From contig DATNAQ010000027.1 of the NCBI GenBank assembly GCA_035607415.1, positions 62,001 through 126,000 on the forward strand: 64,000 nt of DNA, written 5' to 3'. Numbering within the stretch: the first letter of the stretch is position 1; each line of letters begins with the position of its first letter. Below the pieces are notes generated by a model. It saw nothing but the letters and a program-made list of their open reading frames with translations, had not been told where the DNA came from and did no database searches. The translations under genes and the position numbers were made by a program. This DNA is from JAQBQH01 sp035607415. Lineage in GTDB: Bacteria; Myxococcota_A; Polyangia; Palsa-1104. Positions 17,001-24,606 of the stretch are shown one piece after another.

Positions 17001-17275
17001 CCCTCGCCTTCCTCGACGACGAGCTCCTCGCGGTCGGTGAAAAGAGCGGCGCCATCCGCATCCTCCACCTGCCGACCGGCGACGGCTGGACCCTGAGCGG
17101 TCACAAATCGGCCGTCGTCGCGCTCGGCGCCGACGCCGGCGCGCTGACCTCGCTCTCCGACGACGGCCGCCTGCGCGTCTGGCCCGCGGTACCGCCCCCT
17201 GGCGCCACCGCCCTGCGCGCCTGGCTCGACGGCGCCACGCGCGCCCGCTTCGACGCCGACGATCGGCTGCGCTGA
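14078..17275 (+). CDS. Ser/Thr protein kinase with transmembrane helix and WD40 propeller
   Basis: 1065 residues. After an acidic, Gly-rich N-terminus the kinase domain (about 82-345) shows the glycine loop GRGGMGRV, catalytic Lys in VALKEL, HRDLKPDN (His201-Asp203) and IDWGLAK, where DWG replaces DFG as in many bacterial kinases. One membrane helix (about 376-396) and a short coiled coil follow. The C-terminal 600 residues contain at least ten WD40-like blades with repeated FAPDGxxLAxxG and LSPDGxxLA strands, presumably outside the membrane as a binding platform. The stop and the ATG of the patatin-like gene share a base (TGATG), so the two proteins are made together. Confidence 0.92.
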   Translation: MYPDGDGGDGGVGGDGEKRRERADNVDTVDIHARADATGEKAEKVEKAATEMAATGVSPSADLPLAGAHKHELPIVDREAYSIVAEYGRGGMGRVLVARDRRLGRRVALKELLARTADMRTRFVREALITARLQHPAIVPVHEAGRWPSGEPFYAMKLVSGRPLSFVIGETRTLADRIALLPNVITIAEAIAYAHSQRVIHRDLKPDNVLVGEFGETVVIDWGLAKHLDDTSDDPAHPMADQSQPMTVVGAVIGTPGFMAPEQAAGQRADERTDVYALGAILYTLLAGKPPYGGKTSREIVEETLSGPPVRLHALQTDVPPDLLAIVDKAMARAPSDRYPSARELAADLKRFTTGQLVGAHRYSRAQRLARFVRRHRVALTVGGAALVVLAVMSLVGVRRILRERDRANQERALALEQKAAVEAAQAREAARFDQLILSQARAVLDHDPTATLAWLKRLRPEAHGWGEARVLAAEAQARYVASEVRPGRIAALAPDGAWLATVDGSGAVRLYARDRDGAVELPGRVGAARAVAFAPDGKTLAAGGAGGVRLYDVAARRERTLDGRVDSVAALAFAPDGSILAAAGPGGLRLWDAQGHARPAPATSGAVTRLGLAAGDRGAARDGAGVVWWQGAESHRLPPPDGGGAIALSSDGTRLAVAGPNEVRIFELPSGRSRRVAVGNTAALAFSPDHESLALCAGDGSLVAVTVASGQITSYAHAGGACHDVTFGSDGRALAATHGSIARIWSLPAGDLRKLRGAELDVDQVALSRDGRWLASASPEEAVRLWRLDGERPPATLALPADRALVALSPDGAELAVGGADGRVRRVRGATTTVVARHATPVQALAWSAAGIVSAARDGVELVPTAPPVPSPPSAEPVSLGPAASALALTRDGAWLATSADGNVRLQRLTWSGGRPSPSGTPRTFEPGLAARTLALSPDGNTLAAAGADARVVHLWIAKSGGHRTFDVDAAVTALAFLDDELLAVGEKSGAIRILHLPTGDGWTLSGHKSAVVALGADAGALTSLSDDGRLRVWPAVPPPGATALRAWLDGATRARFDADDRLR

Positions 17276-18048
17276 TGCCGACCCTCGCCGATCGCCTGCG
17301 TGCCGAGCCGTTCGAGCTCATCCTCTCGTCAGGCTTCTTCGGCTTCTTCGCGCACGCCGGTGTGGTGCACGCGCTCGAGGAGGCGGCGCTCACGCCCGCG
17401 CTCGTCGGCGGCTCGTCGGCGGGCGCGCTCGTCGCCGGGTTGTGGGGCGCCGGCGTCCCCGCCGCCGCCATCCGCGATCGGCTGTTCGCGCTCCGGCGCG
17501 CCGACTTCTGGGATCCCGATCCGCTCTTCGGCCTCGCCGGCGCGCGCGGCTTCGGCCTGTTGCGCGGCGATCGCTTCGAGCAGCTCCTCGGCGAGGCGCT
17601 CGACGGCGTCGGCGTGCACCGCTTCGCCGAGTGCCGCGTGCCGGTGCGCGTGGTCGCCTTCGACGTCGGCGCGCGCCGCACCGTGACCCTCGGCGACGGG
17701 CCGCTCGTGCCCGCCATCCGCGCCTCGTGCAGCGTGCCCGTGATGTTCCAACCGGCGGTGATCGACGCGCGCCGCCTCCTCGACGGCGGCATCGCCGACC
17801 GCGCCGGCATCAGCGCCGCCAGCGACGGGGCGCGCGTGCTCTATCATCACCTGCCGCCGAATTCGCCGTGGCGCCGCTTCACGCCGTCGCAGAACCGCGT
17901 GCCGGCGCGGCCGCGCCTGCACCTTCTGCACGAGCCGTCGCTGCCGCGGCTGTCGCCGTTCCACCTCGACCGCGGGCCGCGCGCGTTCGAGCTGGCGCGG
18001 AGCATGGTGCTGCGCGCGCTCGCTGCGCCCGCCGGCGACGCGGCCTAG
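17275..18048 (+). CDS. Patatin-like phospholipase with altered oxyanion loop
   Basis: 257 residues with the patatin fold: nucleophile Ser48 in GGSSAGAL, catalytic Asp170 in LLDGGIADRAG and the GVVHALEE helix. The usual glycine-rich oxyanion loop (GGGxxG) is replaced by SSGFFG, which could weaken or alter lipid hydrolysis. No signal peptide is visible, so the protein is cytoplasmic or membrane-peripheral. Translation is coupled to the upstream kinase-WD40 gene through a TGATG overlap, suggesting the kinase module controls the lipase. Patatin effectors paired with sensors occur in signalling and in abortive-infection systems; either role is an inference. Confidence 0.82.
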   Translation: MPTLADRLRAEPFELILSSGFFGFFAHAGVVHALEEAALTPALVGGSSAGALVAGLWGAGVPAAAIRDRLFALRRADFWDPDPLFGLAGARGFGLLRGDRFEQLLGEALDGVGVHRFAECRVPVRVVAFDVGARRTVTLGDGPLVPAIRASCSVPVMFQPAVIDARRLLDGGIADRAGISAASDGARVLYHHLPPNSPWRRFTPSQNRVPARPRLHLLHEPSLPRLSPFHLDRGPRAFELARSMVLRALAAPAGDAA

Positions 18049-18051
18049 CGG

Positions 18052-19245
18052 CTACGGAACCGGCTCTTCGGCGCCGACCGTGTAGAACGTCGCCGGCGAG
18101 CTCTGGTTCGCGTACTCGGTCGCGATCCACCCGGCGCTGCGCGCGGCGGTGGCGACGCGCAGCTCGTCGATCGTCCCGTTGAGCCCCATGTTGGTGCCGA
18201 ACGCCGGCTCGGGCGCGTGGCCGATGACGCCGCTGGTGCCCTGCGTGTTGATGCCGTTGAGCATCATCGGGCTGCCGGTGATCTCGGCGCCGTTGACGTA
18301 CAGATGGTTCTTGCCGTTCGGTCCTTCGAGCACCCAGTGCACGAGCGTCCAGCCCGCGCCGTCGAGGTTGGTGCCCGTGGTCCAGTCGTTGGTGTAATAG
18401 CCGACCGCCATCACCGCCGTCATGAAGTGACCGTAGAGCCAGCGCGCCTGGCTCATCGCCGCCGTGCCCATCACGATGATCGCGCTCGGATGCGTGGTCG
18501 CCGCCTGATTCACCCAGACCGAGATGGTGTGCGCCTGATTGCCGCTGAGCGGATTGGTGAACGTGATGGTGTCGTTGCCACCGTTGAACGCCAGCCCGCC
18601 GCCGAGCTTGGCCGCGGTCTGCGTCGTCGTCGTCAGGTTGGGCGTGCCGGCGTGCGTGCCGGTGGCCTCGGCGATGGTGGTGGCCGGCAGCTTGTCGTCG
18701 AGGTGCCACACCGCCGCGAAGCTCGACTTGAACACGCCGGGCGCGTTCGGCGTCGCCGTCGCCGACGGATCGCCGTAGTAGACGTAGAGCACCGTCGGCT
18801 GATTGTTCGAGAGCGCCGGCACGCGCACCCAGGCCTCGAGGCGATGCGCGTTTCCATCCCAGCGCTGGATCTCGTAGTCGAGCGGCGTCGTGCCGTCGGC
18901 GGCGGTGAAGTAGATGTCGTGGCCGCTGGCCTGCGCGCGCGCGCCGATGTCGGCGTCGGTCAGATCGATCCACACCGGGAAGTCGGTCTGGTTGCCGTTG
19001 ACCTTGGTGTCGTCGATCGTGATCGACTTGCGGCGTCCGGGCTTTGTCGCCAGATCTGTCGCCGGCATCATCGCCAGGTCGCCGGCGGGCATGCTCATCG
19101 CGAGGTCACCAGGGTCGGTCGACAGATCGATCGACACGGCCATGTCGTCAACGCCGGCGTCACCGGCTCCCGGCGGCAAGCCGTGGACATTGAAGCTGCA
19201 CCCCGCTCCGACGAACGCGAGGACGCTCAGCAAAAACGAGCGCAC
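18052..19245 (-). CDS. LamG/DUF2341 lipoprotein
   Basis: 397 residues from a GTG start. A lipoprotein signal with Cys in VGAGCS is followed by a Met/Asp/Ala-rich spacer with repeated DLAM-type units (about 35-67). Next comes a DUF2341 domain (FPVWIDLTD, YVYYGDPSA, VWHLDD) and a LamG/concanavalin-like sandwich with GLAFNGGNDTI, HTISVWV, HLYVNG and IDELRVATAARSAGWI. Such proteins are surface lipoproteins that bind carbohydrate or partner proteins. The gene converges with the patatin gene (3-nt gap) and diverges from the outer-membrane gene at 19335. Confidence 0.85.
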   Translation of the reverse strand: MRSFLLSVLAFVGAGCSFNVHGLPPGAGDAGVDDMAVSIDLSTDPGDLAMSMPAGDLAMMPATDLATKPGRRKSITIDDTKVNGNQTDFPVWIDLTDADIGARAQASGHDIYFTAADGTTPLDYEIQRWDGNAHRLEAWVRVPALSNNQPTVLYVYYGDPSATATPNAPGVFKSSFAAVWHLDDKLPATTIAEATGTHAGTPNLTTTTQTAAKLGGGLAFNGGNDTITFTNPLSGNQAHTISVWVNQAATTHPSAIIVMGTAAMSQARWLYGHFMTAVMAVGYYTNDWTTGTNLDGAGWTLVHWVLEGPNGKNHLYVNGAEITGSPMMLNGINTQGTSGVIGHAPEPAFGTNMGLNGTIDELRVATAARSAGWIATEYANQSSPATFYTVGAEEPVP

Positions 19246-19251
19246 GACCCC

Positions 19252-19257
19252 ATTATA
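19252..19257 (-). promoter_or_regulatory. Perfect TATAAT box 6 nt before a GTG start
   Basis: TATAAT on the minus strand ends only 6 nt before the GTG at 19245. A transcript started at the usual distance from a -10 box would begin at the start codon, making the LamG lipoprotein mRNA leaderless. No consensus -35 is visible at the usual spacing. Confidence 0.5.
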
Positions 19258-19334
19258 CAGCAGCCCCGGTTTTCTCGTCGGAAACGGCGAAAGAACCGCC
19301 AGTCGGGACCAGCGCGCGTGCCTACGTAGCGCCC

Positions 19335-20051
19335 ATGCGTCCGGCCGCGCTCGTCTTCGCCCTGGCGACGATTCTTTGCACTCCGGCGTACGCCGGCACC
19401 GACGAAGGCCCCCGCCAGCGACGGTGGCACCTCGGCGTCGAGGCGGTCACCGACTTCCCCATCTACGTCGGCACCCAGGTGTGGGCCGAGCTGCCGGGCC
19501 GCATCCGCCTGTCGACGTCGTTCGGCGAGATGCCCGACGCCTACGTCGACACCATCAACGCCGTGGCCAAGGCCGCCGGCGCCTACGATGAGAGCACCGC
19601 CGAGTTCGTCTCCGAGGCGCTCGATCATGCGTTCACTTGGCGCGTCCACGTCGGCTGGCGTCCGCTGCGCCGGCGCGGGCTCTACTTCGAGGGCGGCTAC
19701 GGCCTGTTCGCCGTGCACGCCAACATCGGCCTGACCGGCATCATCGAGCAGGCGACCGGGCTGACCGCGCCGGGCAACACCAACCGCGGCCTCGGCTACA
19801 AGCTCGACACCACCGTGCACACCCTCGGCATCGAGGTCGGCTGGACCTGGAATCCGTGGCGCGATCTGACGCTGCGCGCGGCCATCGGCTTCGCCGCCAC
19901 GGTGTCGGCGAGCGTCGACGTGCGGCCGAACTTCCTGGCCACGGCGCAGCAGCCGTTTCTGCGGCTCGCCGGCGACTACCTCGAAGGCGTGATCGAGAAG
20001 TACCTCTTCATTCCCACGATCGGGCTGGCGCTGGGCTGGCAGCTGTTCTGA
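19335..20051 (+). CDS. Small outer-membrane beta-barrel-like protein
   Basis: 238 residues with a clear signal peptide (ALVFALATILCTPAYA, cut before GTDEG). The mature chain alternates aromatic and polar residues in strand-like stretches (HLGVEAVTDFPIYVG, GLYFEGGYGLFAVHAN, LGIEVGWTWNPW) and ends in GLALGWQLF with a C-terminal Phe, the usual outer-membrane sorting signature. No family is recognised. Its 3' end overlaps the EEP-family gene on the other strand by 44 bp. Confidence 0.7.
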   Translation: MRPAALVFALATILCTPAYAGTDEGPRQRRWHLGVEAVTDFPIYVGTQVWAELPGRIRLSTSFGEMPDAYVDTINAVAKAAGAYDESTAEFVSEALDHAFTWRVHVGWRPLRRRGLYFEGGYGLFAVHANIGLTGIIEQATGLTAPGNTNRGLGYKLDTTVHTLGIEVGWTWNPWRDLTLRAAIGFAATVSASVDVRPNFLATAQQPFLRLAGDYLEGVIEKYLFIPTIGLALGWQLF

Positions 20052-21084
20052 CGGTGCTCTGCACGCCGAAGTGGTCCGACACCCACAGGTTGCACGGCCC
20101 CACCATCGACGTGAACGCGCGGTGGCTCTCCACCACCGACGAGGACGACGACAGGACGTAGTCGATGCGCACCGACGCCGTATCGGTCGGGGCGGACAGC
20201 GATTGATCCTGATAGGCCGTCAGGCCCGGCAGCTCGCCGGCGCTGCCGTAGGTGTCGGTCAGCGGCGGAACGAACGTGGTGTACATCGGCGAGCCCGGCA
20301 CGTCGTTGAGATCGCCGAGCACCAGCACCAGGCCCCCGGGCGCGCGCGTCTGGTCGATCCAGCCGGCGAGCTCCTGCGCCTGCGCCAGGCGCACGCCCGG
20401 CGCCGACGGGCTCGAGGTCCCGCTCGACTGCAGGTGCGTGCTGTAGACGTCGAGCGCGCCGTCGCTGAACGCCACCTGCACGTGCAAGGCGCCGCGCACG
20501 ACCGAGCCGACGCCGTTGGTCACCAGCTCGCTCGCCGGCTCCAGCGTCGCATAGGTGAGCGAGCCCGCGAGCGCCGCCGGGCCGAGCCGCGGGTGCACGA
20601 GGATGGCGCCACGATCGATGAGCCGCGCTCCGCCCACCGACGGCAGCGCGCCCTCGACGACGGCGTTGTCGCGGGCGAGCGCCTGATAGCGCACGCCGCT
20701 CTGCCGCTCGATGGCGCGCACCAGCGTGTCGAGGAAATCCACGATCACGCGGTCGCGCGAGCGATCGTCGAGCTCGTGCGCGTAGGCCACCAGCACCGCC
20801 TCTTGCAGCGCGATGACGTCGGGCTGCTCGGCGGCGATGAGCTGCGCCGCGCCCTCCAAACGGCAGGCGAAGTCGGTCAGCGTGACGCCGCCGACGACGG
20901 CGCTGATGCTGCCGCTCAGGTTCGCGGCCGACGTCGACTGCGGCACGATGTCGGTCGCGATGCCGTAGAACATGTTGTAGGTGAGCGCGGTGATCGTCGC
21001 CGGCTCGGCCACGACCGCAGGCGGCGGGTCGCTGCCGCCGCCGCATCCGCACGCGAGCAGGCACGAGCACACGAGCGAGCGCAT
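20008..21084 (-). CDS. Endonuclease/exonuclease/phosphatase-family lipoprotein
   Basis: 358 residues from the ATG at 21084, which gives a compact lipoprotein signal with lipobox LLACGC; an ATG nine codons upstream is possible. The EEP fold is marked by the N-terminal TYNMFYG, the metal ligand in ALQEA, STHLQSSG, VLGDLNDVPGS and the end motif WVSDHFGV. Family members cut nucleic acids, phospholipids (sphingomyelinases) or phosphoinositides using Mg2+. Lipidation implies an extracytoplasmic substrate such as lipid or environmental DNA. Confidence 0.85.
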   Translation of the reverse strand: MRSLVCSCLLACGCGGGSDPPPAVVAEPATITALTYNMFYGIATDIVPQSTSAANLSGSISAVVGGVTLTDFACRLEGAAQLIAAEQPDVIALQEAVLVAYAHELDDRSRDRVIVDFLDTLVRAIERQSGVRYQALARDNAVVEGALPSVGGARLIDRGAILVHPRLGPAALAGSLTYATLEPASELVTNGVGSVVRGALHVQVAFSDGALDVYSTHLQSSGTSSPSAPGVRLAQAQELAGWIDQTRAPGGLVLVLGDLNDVPGSPMYTTFVPPLTDTYGSAGELPGLTAYQDQSLSAPTDTASVRIDYVLSSSSSVVESHRAFTSMVGPCNLWVSDHFGVQSTVRTAASPAPARSWE

Positions 21085-21153
21085 CGTCCGCGTCGTCGTC
21101 GGCATGGACACGAGATAGTCATGGCGCGCGGCACGTCTAGGAGCGCGTTGCTC

Positions 21154-21249
21154 CTAGCGGAACGCGCGCAAGAAGGCGAAGAACGCCGACATCACGATCA
21201 CGATCGCGCCCGTCGCGAACACCAGCTCGTCGGCCAATCGGCGGCGCAT
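21154..21249 (-). CDS. 31-residue single-pass membrane peptide
   Basis: A tiny gene with an unusually good ribosome-binding site, AGGAGG at 21255-21260, five bases before the ATG at 21249. The 31-residue product has charged ends (MRRRLADE and RAFR) around one hydrophobic helix (about 9-28, LVFATGAIVIVMSAFFAFL). It begins 11 nt after the stop of the ferric-reductase-like gene on the same strand, so it is probably made with it and may be a small accessory subunit. An ATG immediately after the AGGAGG is followed at once by a stop and is not used. Confidence 0.6.
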   Translation of the reverse strand: MRRRLADELVFATGAIVIVMSAFFAFLRAFR

Positions 21250-21260
21250 CACATCCTCCT

Positions 21261-22676
21261 CTACACGAAGCTGTAGCGCTCCGAGTGGTACTTCGAGATC
21301 GGCACGCGCAGCTCGGCCAGCGCGCTCTCCACGGCGTCCATCATCACGCCCGGGCCGCAGATGAAATATTCGTGCTCGCCGTAGGGCGGCGGCAGGTGGC
21401 GTCCGAGCACCTCGGCGTCGATGAAGCCGCGCTCGCCGGTCCAGCCCTCGGGCGGATTCTCGAGCACGTGGACGATCGTGAGGTTGAGGCGCGCCTTCAG
21501 CGCCTCGAGCTCTTCGCGGAAGGTGATGTCGTCCCACGTCTTCGAGCCGTAGAGCAGCACCACCGGCCGCCTGTCGCCCTCGTCGGCGAGCGTGGAGAGC
21601 ATGCTCATCATCGGCGTGATGCCGACGCCGCCGGCCACGAGCACGTGCATGTCGGCCGGATGTCCGATGGTGAAGGCGCCGTACGGCCCGTCGAGGTAGA
21701 CGCGCCTCCCGACCGGGACTTCGTCGATCTTGCTCGTGAAGTCACCGAGCTTGCGGATCGACATCGCCACCTTGCCGTCGCCATTGGCGGCGCTCGACGA
21801 GAACGAGAACGGGTGCGAGCTCACCTTGAACGGGCTTCCGTACACGGTCAGCCAGCCGAACTGTCCCGGGCGGAAGCGGAAGCCGGCGTGCCCCTCGGGC
21901 TCCATCAGCAGCGTCCAGGTCTCGCCGCGCTCCTTGCGCACCTCGGTGATGCGATAGGGGCGCCGCAAGACGAACAGCGGCTTGAAGATGCGCACGTAGA
22001 CGAGGAGGCCGAGCCAGAAGGCGGTGAGCGCGATCCACAGCCAGCGCTTCCACGGGTCGCCGAAGTAGAAGCTCCACCCGACCATGTGGGCGATGCCGGC
22101 GACGACCGCCACGACCGCCAAGACGACGTGCGAGATGTGCCACGCCTCGTAGCTCAGCCTCAGCTTCGTGCGCCACAGCGCCATCACCACGATGGCGATG
22201 AGCGAATAGGTCGACAGCGCGGCGAAGCGCGCGCGCCACGGCGCGGTGATCGAGTTGAGCAGCGCCAGGAGCTCGGGACGGATGATGAACAGGATGATCG
22301 GATGCGCGATCACCAGCGCCACCGCCACCAGCGAGATCTGACGGTGGAAGTGATAGATCACGTCCTCGCCCCACGGCTCGGTCACGTAGCGGAAGCGCGC
22401 CGTCAGGCCGAACTGCAGCCCCATGATCGCCAGCCCCGCGTAGCCGATGGCGACGGAGAACTCGGTCCAAAAGGCGCGCGCCGGCGGATGCGCGCCGAAG
22501 AGCAGCGCGAACATTGGCGCGAGCACGAACAGCAAATAGATGATGACCCAAAGCGCGCCGCGCGCGGTGTAGACCGACGACTCGCTCCGTCGCGCCGCCT
22601 GCTCGGACCTCGGCAACACCGCCCCGCCCACCGTGAAGAGCATGATCCGCTCCCATTCGTCGTTTCGATCCCTCAT
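21261..22676 (-). CDS. Ferric-reductase/NADPH-oxidase-like transmembrane flavocytochrome
   Basis: 471 residues. Six or so membrane helices (about 40-260) carry histidines placed for two b-type haems (YHFHRQIS, VIAHPI, YEAWHISHV, GIAHMVG). The C-terminal half is an FAD/NAD(P)H ferredoxin-reductase module with FRPGQFGWL, SSHPFSFSS, VYLDGPYGAF, the pyridine-nucleotide motif VAGGVGITPMMS and the ending YHSERYSFV. It moves electrons from cytoplasmic NAD(P)H across the membrane to metal, oxygen or a quinone-like acceptor. A second possible ATG, 11 codons in, could be the start. It lies in a minus-strand run with glucose-oxidation genes and may dispose of their reducing equivalents. Confidence 0.9.
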   Translation of the reverse strand: MRDRNDEWERIMLFTVGGAVLPRSEQAARRSESSVYTARGALWVIIYLLFVLAPMFALLFGAHPPARAFWTEFSVAIGYAGLAIMGLQFGLTARFRYVTEPWGEDVIYHFHRQISLVAVALVIAHPIILFIIRPELLALLNSITAPWRARFAALSTYSLIAIVVMALWRTKLRLSYEAWHISHVVLAVVAVVAGIAHMVGWSFYFGDPWKRWLWIALTAFWLGLLVYVRIFKPLFVLRRPYRITEVRKERGETWTLLMEPEGHAGFRFRPGQFGWLTVYGSPFKVSSHPFSFSSSAANGDGKVAMSIRKLGDFTSKIDEVPVGRRVYLDGPYGAFTIGHPADMHVLVAGGVGITPMMSMLSTLADEGDRRPVVLLYGSKTWDDITFREELEALKARLNLTIVHVLENPPEGWTGERGFIDAEVLGRHLPPPYGEHEYFICGPGVMMDAVESALAELRVPISKYHSERYSFV

Positions 22677-22727
22677 AGTCGCCGGCCGGCGGGCGGCCAG
22701 CCGCGCGGCGACGCATTCGTGCGGCGC

Positions 22728-24557
22728 CTAATGCATGGCCGCCGAGGGGAACGTGATGCCGTGGCGCGTGCGCATCTCCTCGATGATGTAGGCGCTGTTG
22801 ATGAGCCCGATGTGCGAGAAGGCTTGCGGGAAGTTCCCGAGCTGGCGCTGCAGCGTCGGGTGATACTCCTCGGCGAGCAGGCCGAGCGGGCTGGTGAGCG
22901 ACACCAGTCGATCGAGCAGCGCCTCGGCGTCGTCGAGGCGCCCGGCCATCGCGTAGTTGTCGACGAGCCAGAAGCTGCAGATGAGGAAGGTCGCCTCGTG
23001 GCCGGCGAGCCCGTCGACGCCGGTCTCCGTCGAGTAGCGCAGGACGAGCCCGTCCCACGTCAGGTCCTTCTCGATCGCCGCCACCGTCGAGCGCATGCGC
23101 GGATCGTCGGCGGGCAGAAGGCCCATGTGCGGGATGAGGAGCACGCTGGCGTCGAGCGCGTCGGAGCCGTAGGCCTGCGTGAACGCGCCGATGCGCGGGT
23201 TGAAGCCGCGGTCCATGATCTCGTCGTGGATGACCTCGCGCAGGGCACGCCAGCGCGGGATGCGCTGTTCGATCTTGTGGCCCACGCCGACGGCGAACTC
23301 CTCGAACATGCGGATCGCGCGATCGACGGCGACCCAGGCGAGCAGCTTCGAATGCACGAAGTGCAGGTGCTTCTCGCCGCGGATCTCCCAGATGCCCTCG
23401 TCGGGGCGCTGCCAGTTGCGCTCGACGAAGTCGACGAGGGTCAGGATCAGATCGGCCGAGCCCGGATAGGCGGGCAGCCCTTTGACGCGCGCGTCGTAAA
23501 AGGCGTTGATGACCTCGCCGTAGGCGTCGAGCTGGAACTGGTCGTAGGCGCCGTTGCCGATGCGCACCGGCCGCGACTCCTCGTAGCCGGGCAGCCACGG
23601 CAGCTCGACCTCGGTGAGGCGATGCTGGCCGTCGATGCCGTACATGATCTGGATCTGGCTCGGCGAGCCGGCGGCGGCGCGCATCAGCCAGTCGCGCCAC
23701 GCGCGCGCGGAGTCGAGATAGCCGGCGCGCAAGAGCGCGTCGAGCGTCAGCGTCGAGTCGCGCAGCCAGCAGAAGCGGTAATCCCAGTTGCGCACGCCGC
23801 GCAGCTCTTCGGGCAGCGAGGTGGTCGCCGCGGCGACGATGCCGCCGGTCGACTCTTGCGCGAGGATCTTGAGCGTGAGCAGCGAGCGGATGACCGCGTC
23901 ACGCCAGCGCCCCTGGTACTTGCAGCGGCCGGCCCACTCGCGCCAGAACGCGCTGGTGCGCTCGAGCGCCTTCTCGGCGTCGGGCGGGGGGCGATCGAGC
24001 GCTTCGTAGGAGTGGACGTATTCGAGCGAGAACGCCAGCCGCTGGCCGGCGCGGATCGTGAAGTTGGCTTCGAGCCGGCGCGCCTCCCAGTCGGGCTCGA
24101 GCGGCACCGGGCTGTGGAACGTCAGCGCGTCGGGACCCGAGGTCAGCGTCGCGCGGTTGCCGTCGCACTGGATCCACGGCAAGAGCTTGCCATAGGCGAA
24201 GCGCGCGCTGAGGTCGCCGTGCATCTGCACCTCGCCCTCGAGCCCGACGATGATGCGGACGATGTCGTGATCCGATCCTGGCGGCATGAAGTCGATGATG
24301 CGAACGCGGCCGCCGTCGCAGGTCATGTCGGTCTCGAGGATCACCGTCTCCGGTTGGTAGTGCTGGTCGATGCGCCGCACCTTGGCCGCGGGCCGGATCG
24401 ACCAGTAGCCGTGCTCGTTGTTGCCGAGCAGCGAGGCGAAGCAGGCGTCGGAGTCGATGCGCGGCGCGCAGAGCCAGTCGATCGAGCCGGTGCGCGACAC
24501 CAGCGCGATCGTCGTCATGTCGCCGATGATTCCGTAGTGTTCGAGTGGGGCGCTCAT
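22728..24557 (-). CDS. GH15-family glucoamylase/trehalase-like enzyme
   Basis: 609 residues, full length. An N-terminal beta-sandwich (IGDMTTIALVSRTGSIDWLC, PRIDSDACFASLLG) precedes the (alpha/alpha)6 barrel with ATTSLPEELRGVRNWDYRF, CWLRDSTLTL, the AFTQAYGSDALDASVL loop and the LGNFPQAFSHIGLINSAY end motif. It has no signal peptide, so it acts in the cytoplasm on alpha-glucans, maltooligosaccharides or trehalose, releasing glucose. No Shine-Dalgarno sequence precedes the ATG; the gene follows yihY by 49 nt. A glucose dehydrogenase and an aldose epimerase in the same run indicate that the released beta-glucose is epimerised as needed and oxidised. It is a paralogue of the fragment at 1-603. 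Confidence 0.92.
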   Translation of the reverse strand: MSAPLEHYGIIGDMTTIALVSRTGSIDWLCAPRIDSDACFASLLGNNEHGYWSIRPAAKVRRIDQHYQPETVILETDMTCDGGRVRIIDFMPPGSDHDIVRIIVGLEGEVQMHGDLSARFAYGKLLPWIQCDGNRATLTSGPDALTFHSPVPLEPDWEARRLEANFTIRAGQRLAFSLEYVHSYEALDRPPPDAEKALERTSAFWREWAGRCKYQGRWRDAVIRSLLTLKILAQESTGGIVAAATTSLPEELRGVRNWDYRFCWLRDSTLTLDALLRAGYLDSARAWRDWLMRAAAGSPSQIQIMYGIDGQHRLTEVELPWLPGYEESRPVRIGNGAYDQFQLDAYGEVINAFYDARVKGLPAYPGSADLILTLVDFVERNWQRPDEGIWEIRGEKHLHFVHSKLLAWVAVDRAIRMFEEFAVGVGHKIEQRIPRWRALREVIHDEIMDRGFNPRIGAFTQAYGSDALDASVLLIPHMGLLPADDPRMRSTVAAIEKDLTWDGLVLRYSTETGVDGLAGHEATFLICSFWLVDNYAMAGRLDDAEALLDRLVSLTSPLGLLAEEYHPTLQRQLGNFPQAFSHIGLINSAYIIEEMRTRHGITFPSAAMH

Positions 24558-24606
24558 ACGAAGGAAGGTGGCGGCCCGACTCGACGAGACAATGCGTGGC
24601 GAACGA

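Noticed and set aside
13955..17104. 1049-codon minus-strand open frame
   Set aside because: Shadow of the kinase-WD40 gene with low-complexity Arg/Ala/His composition.
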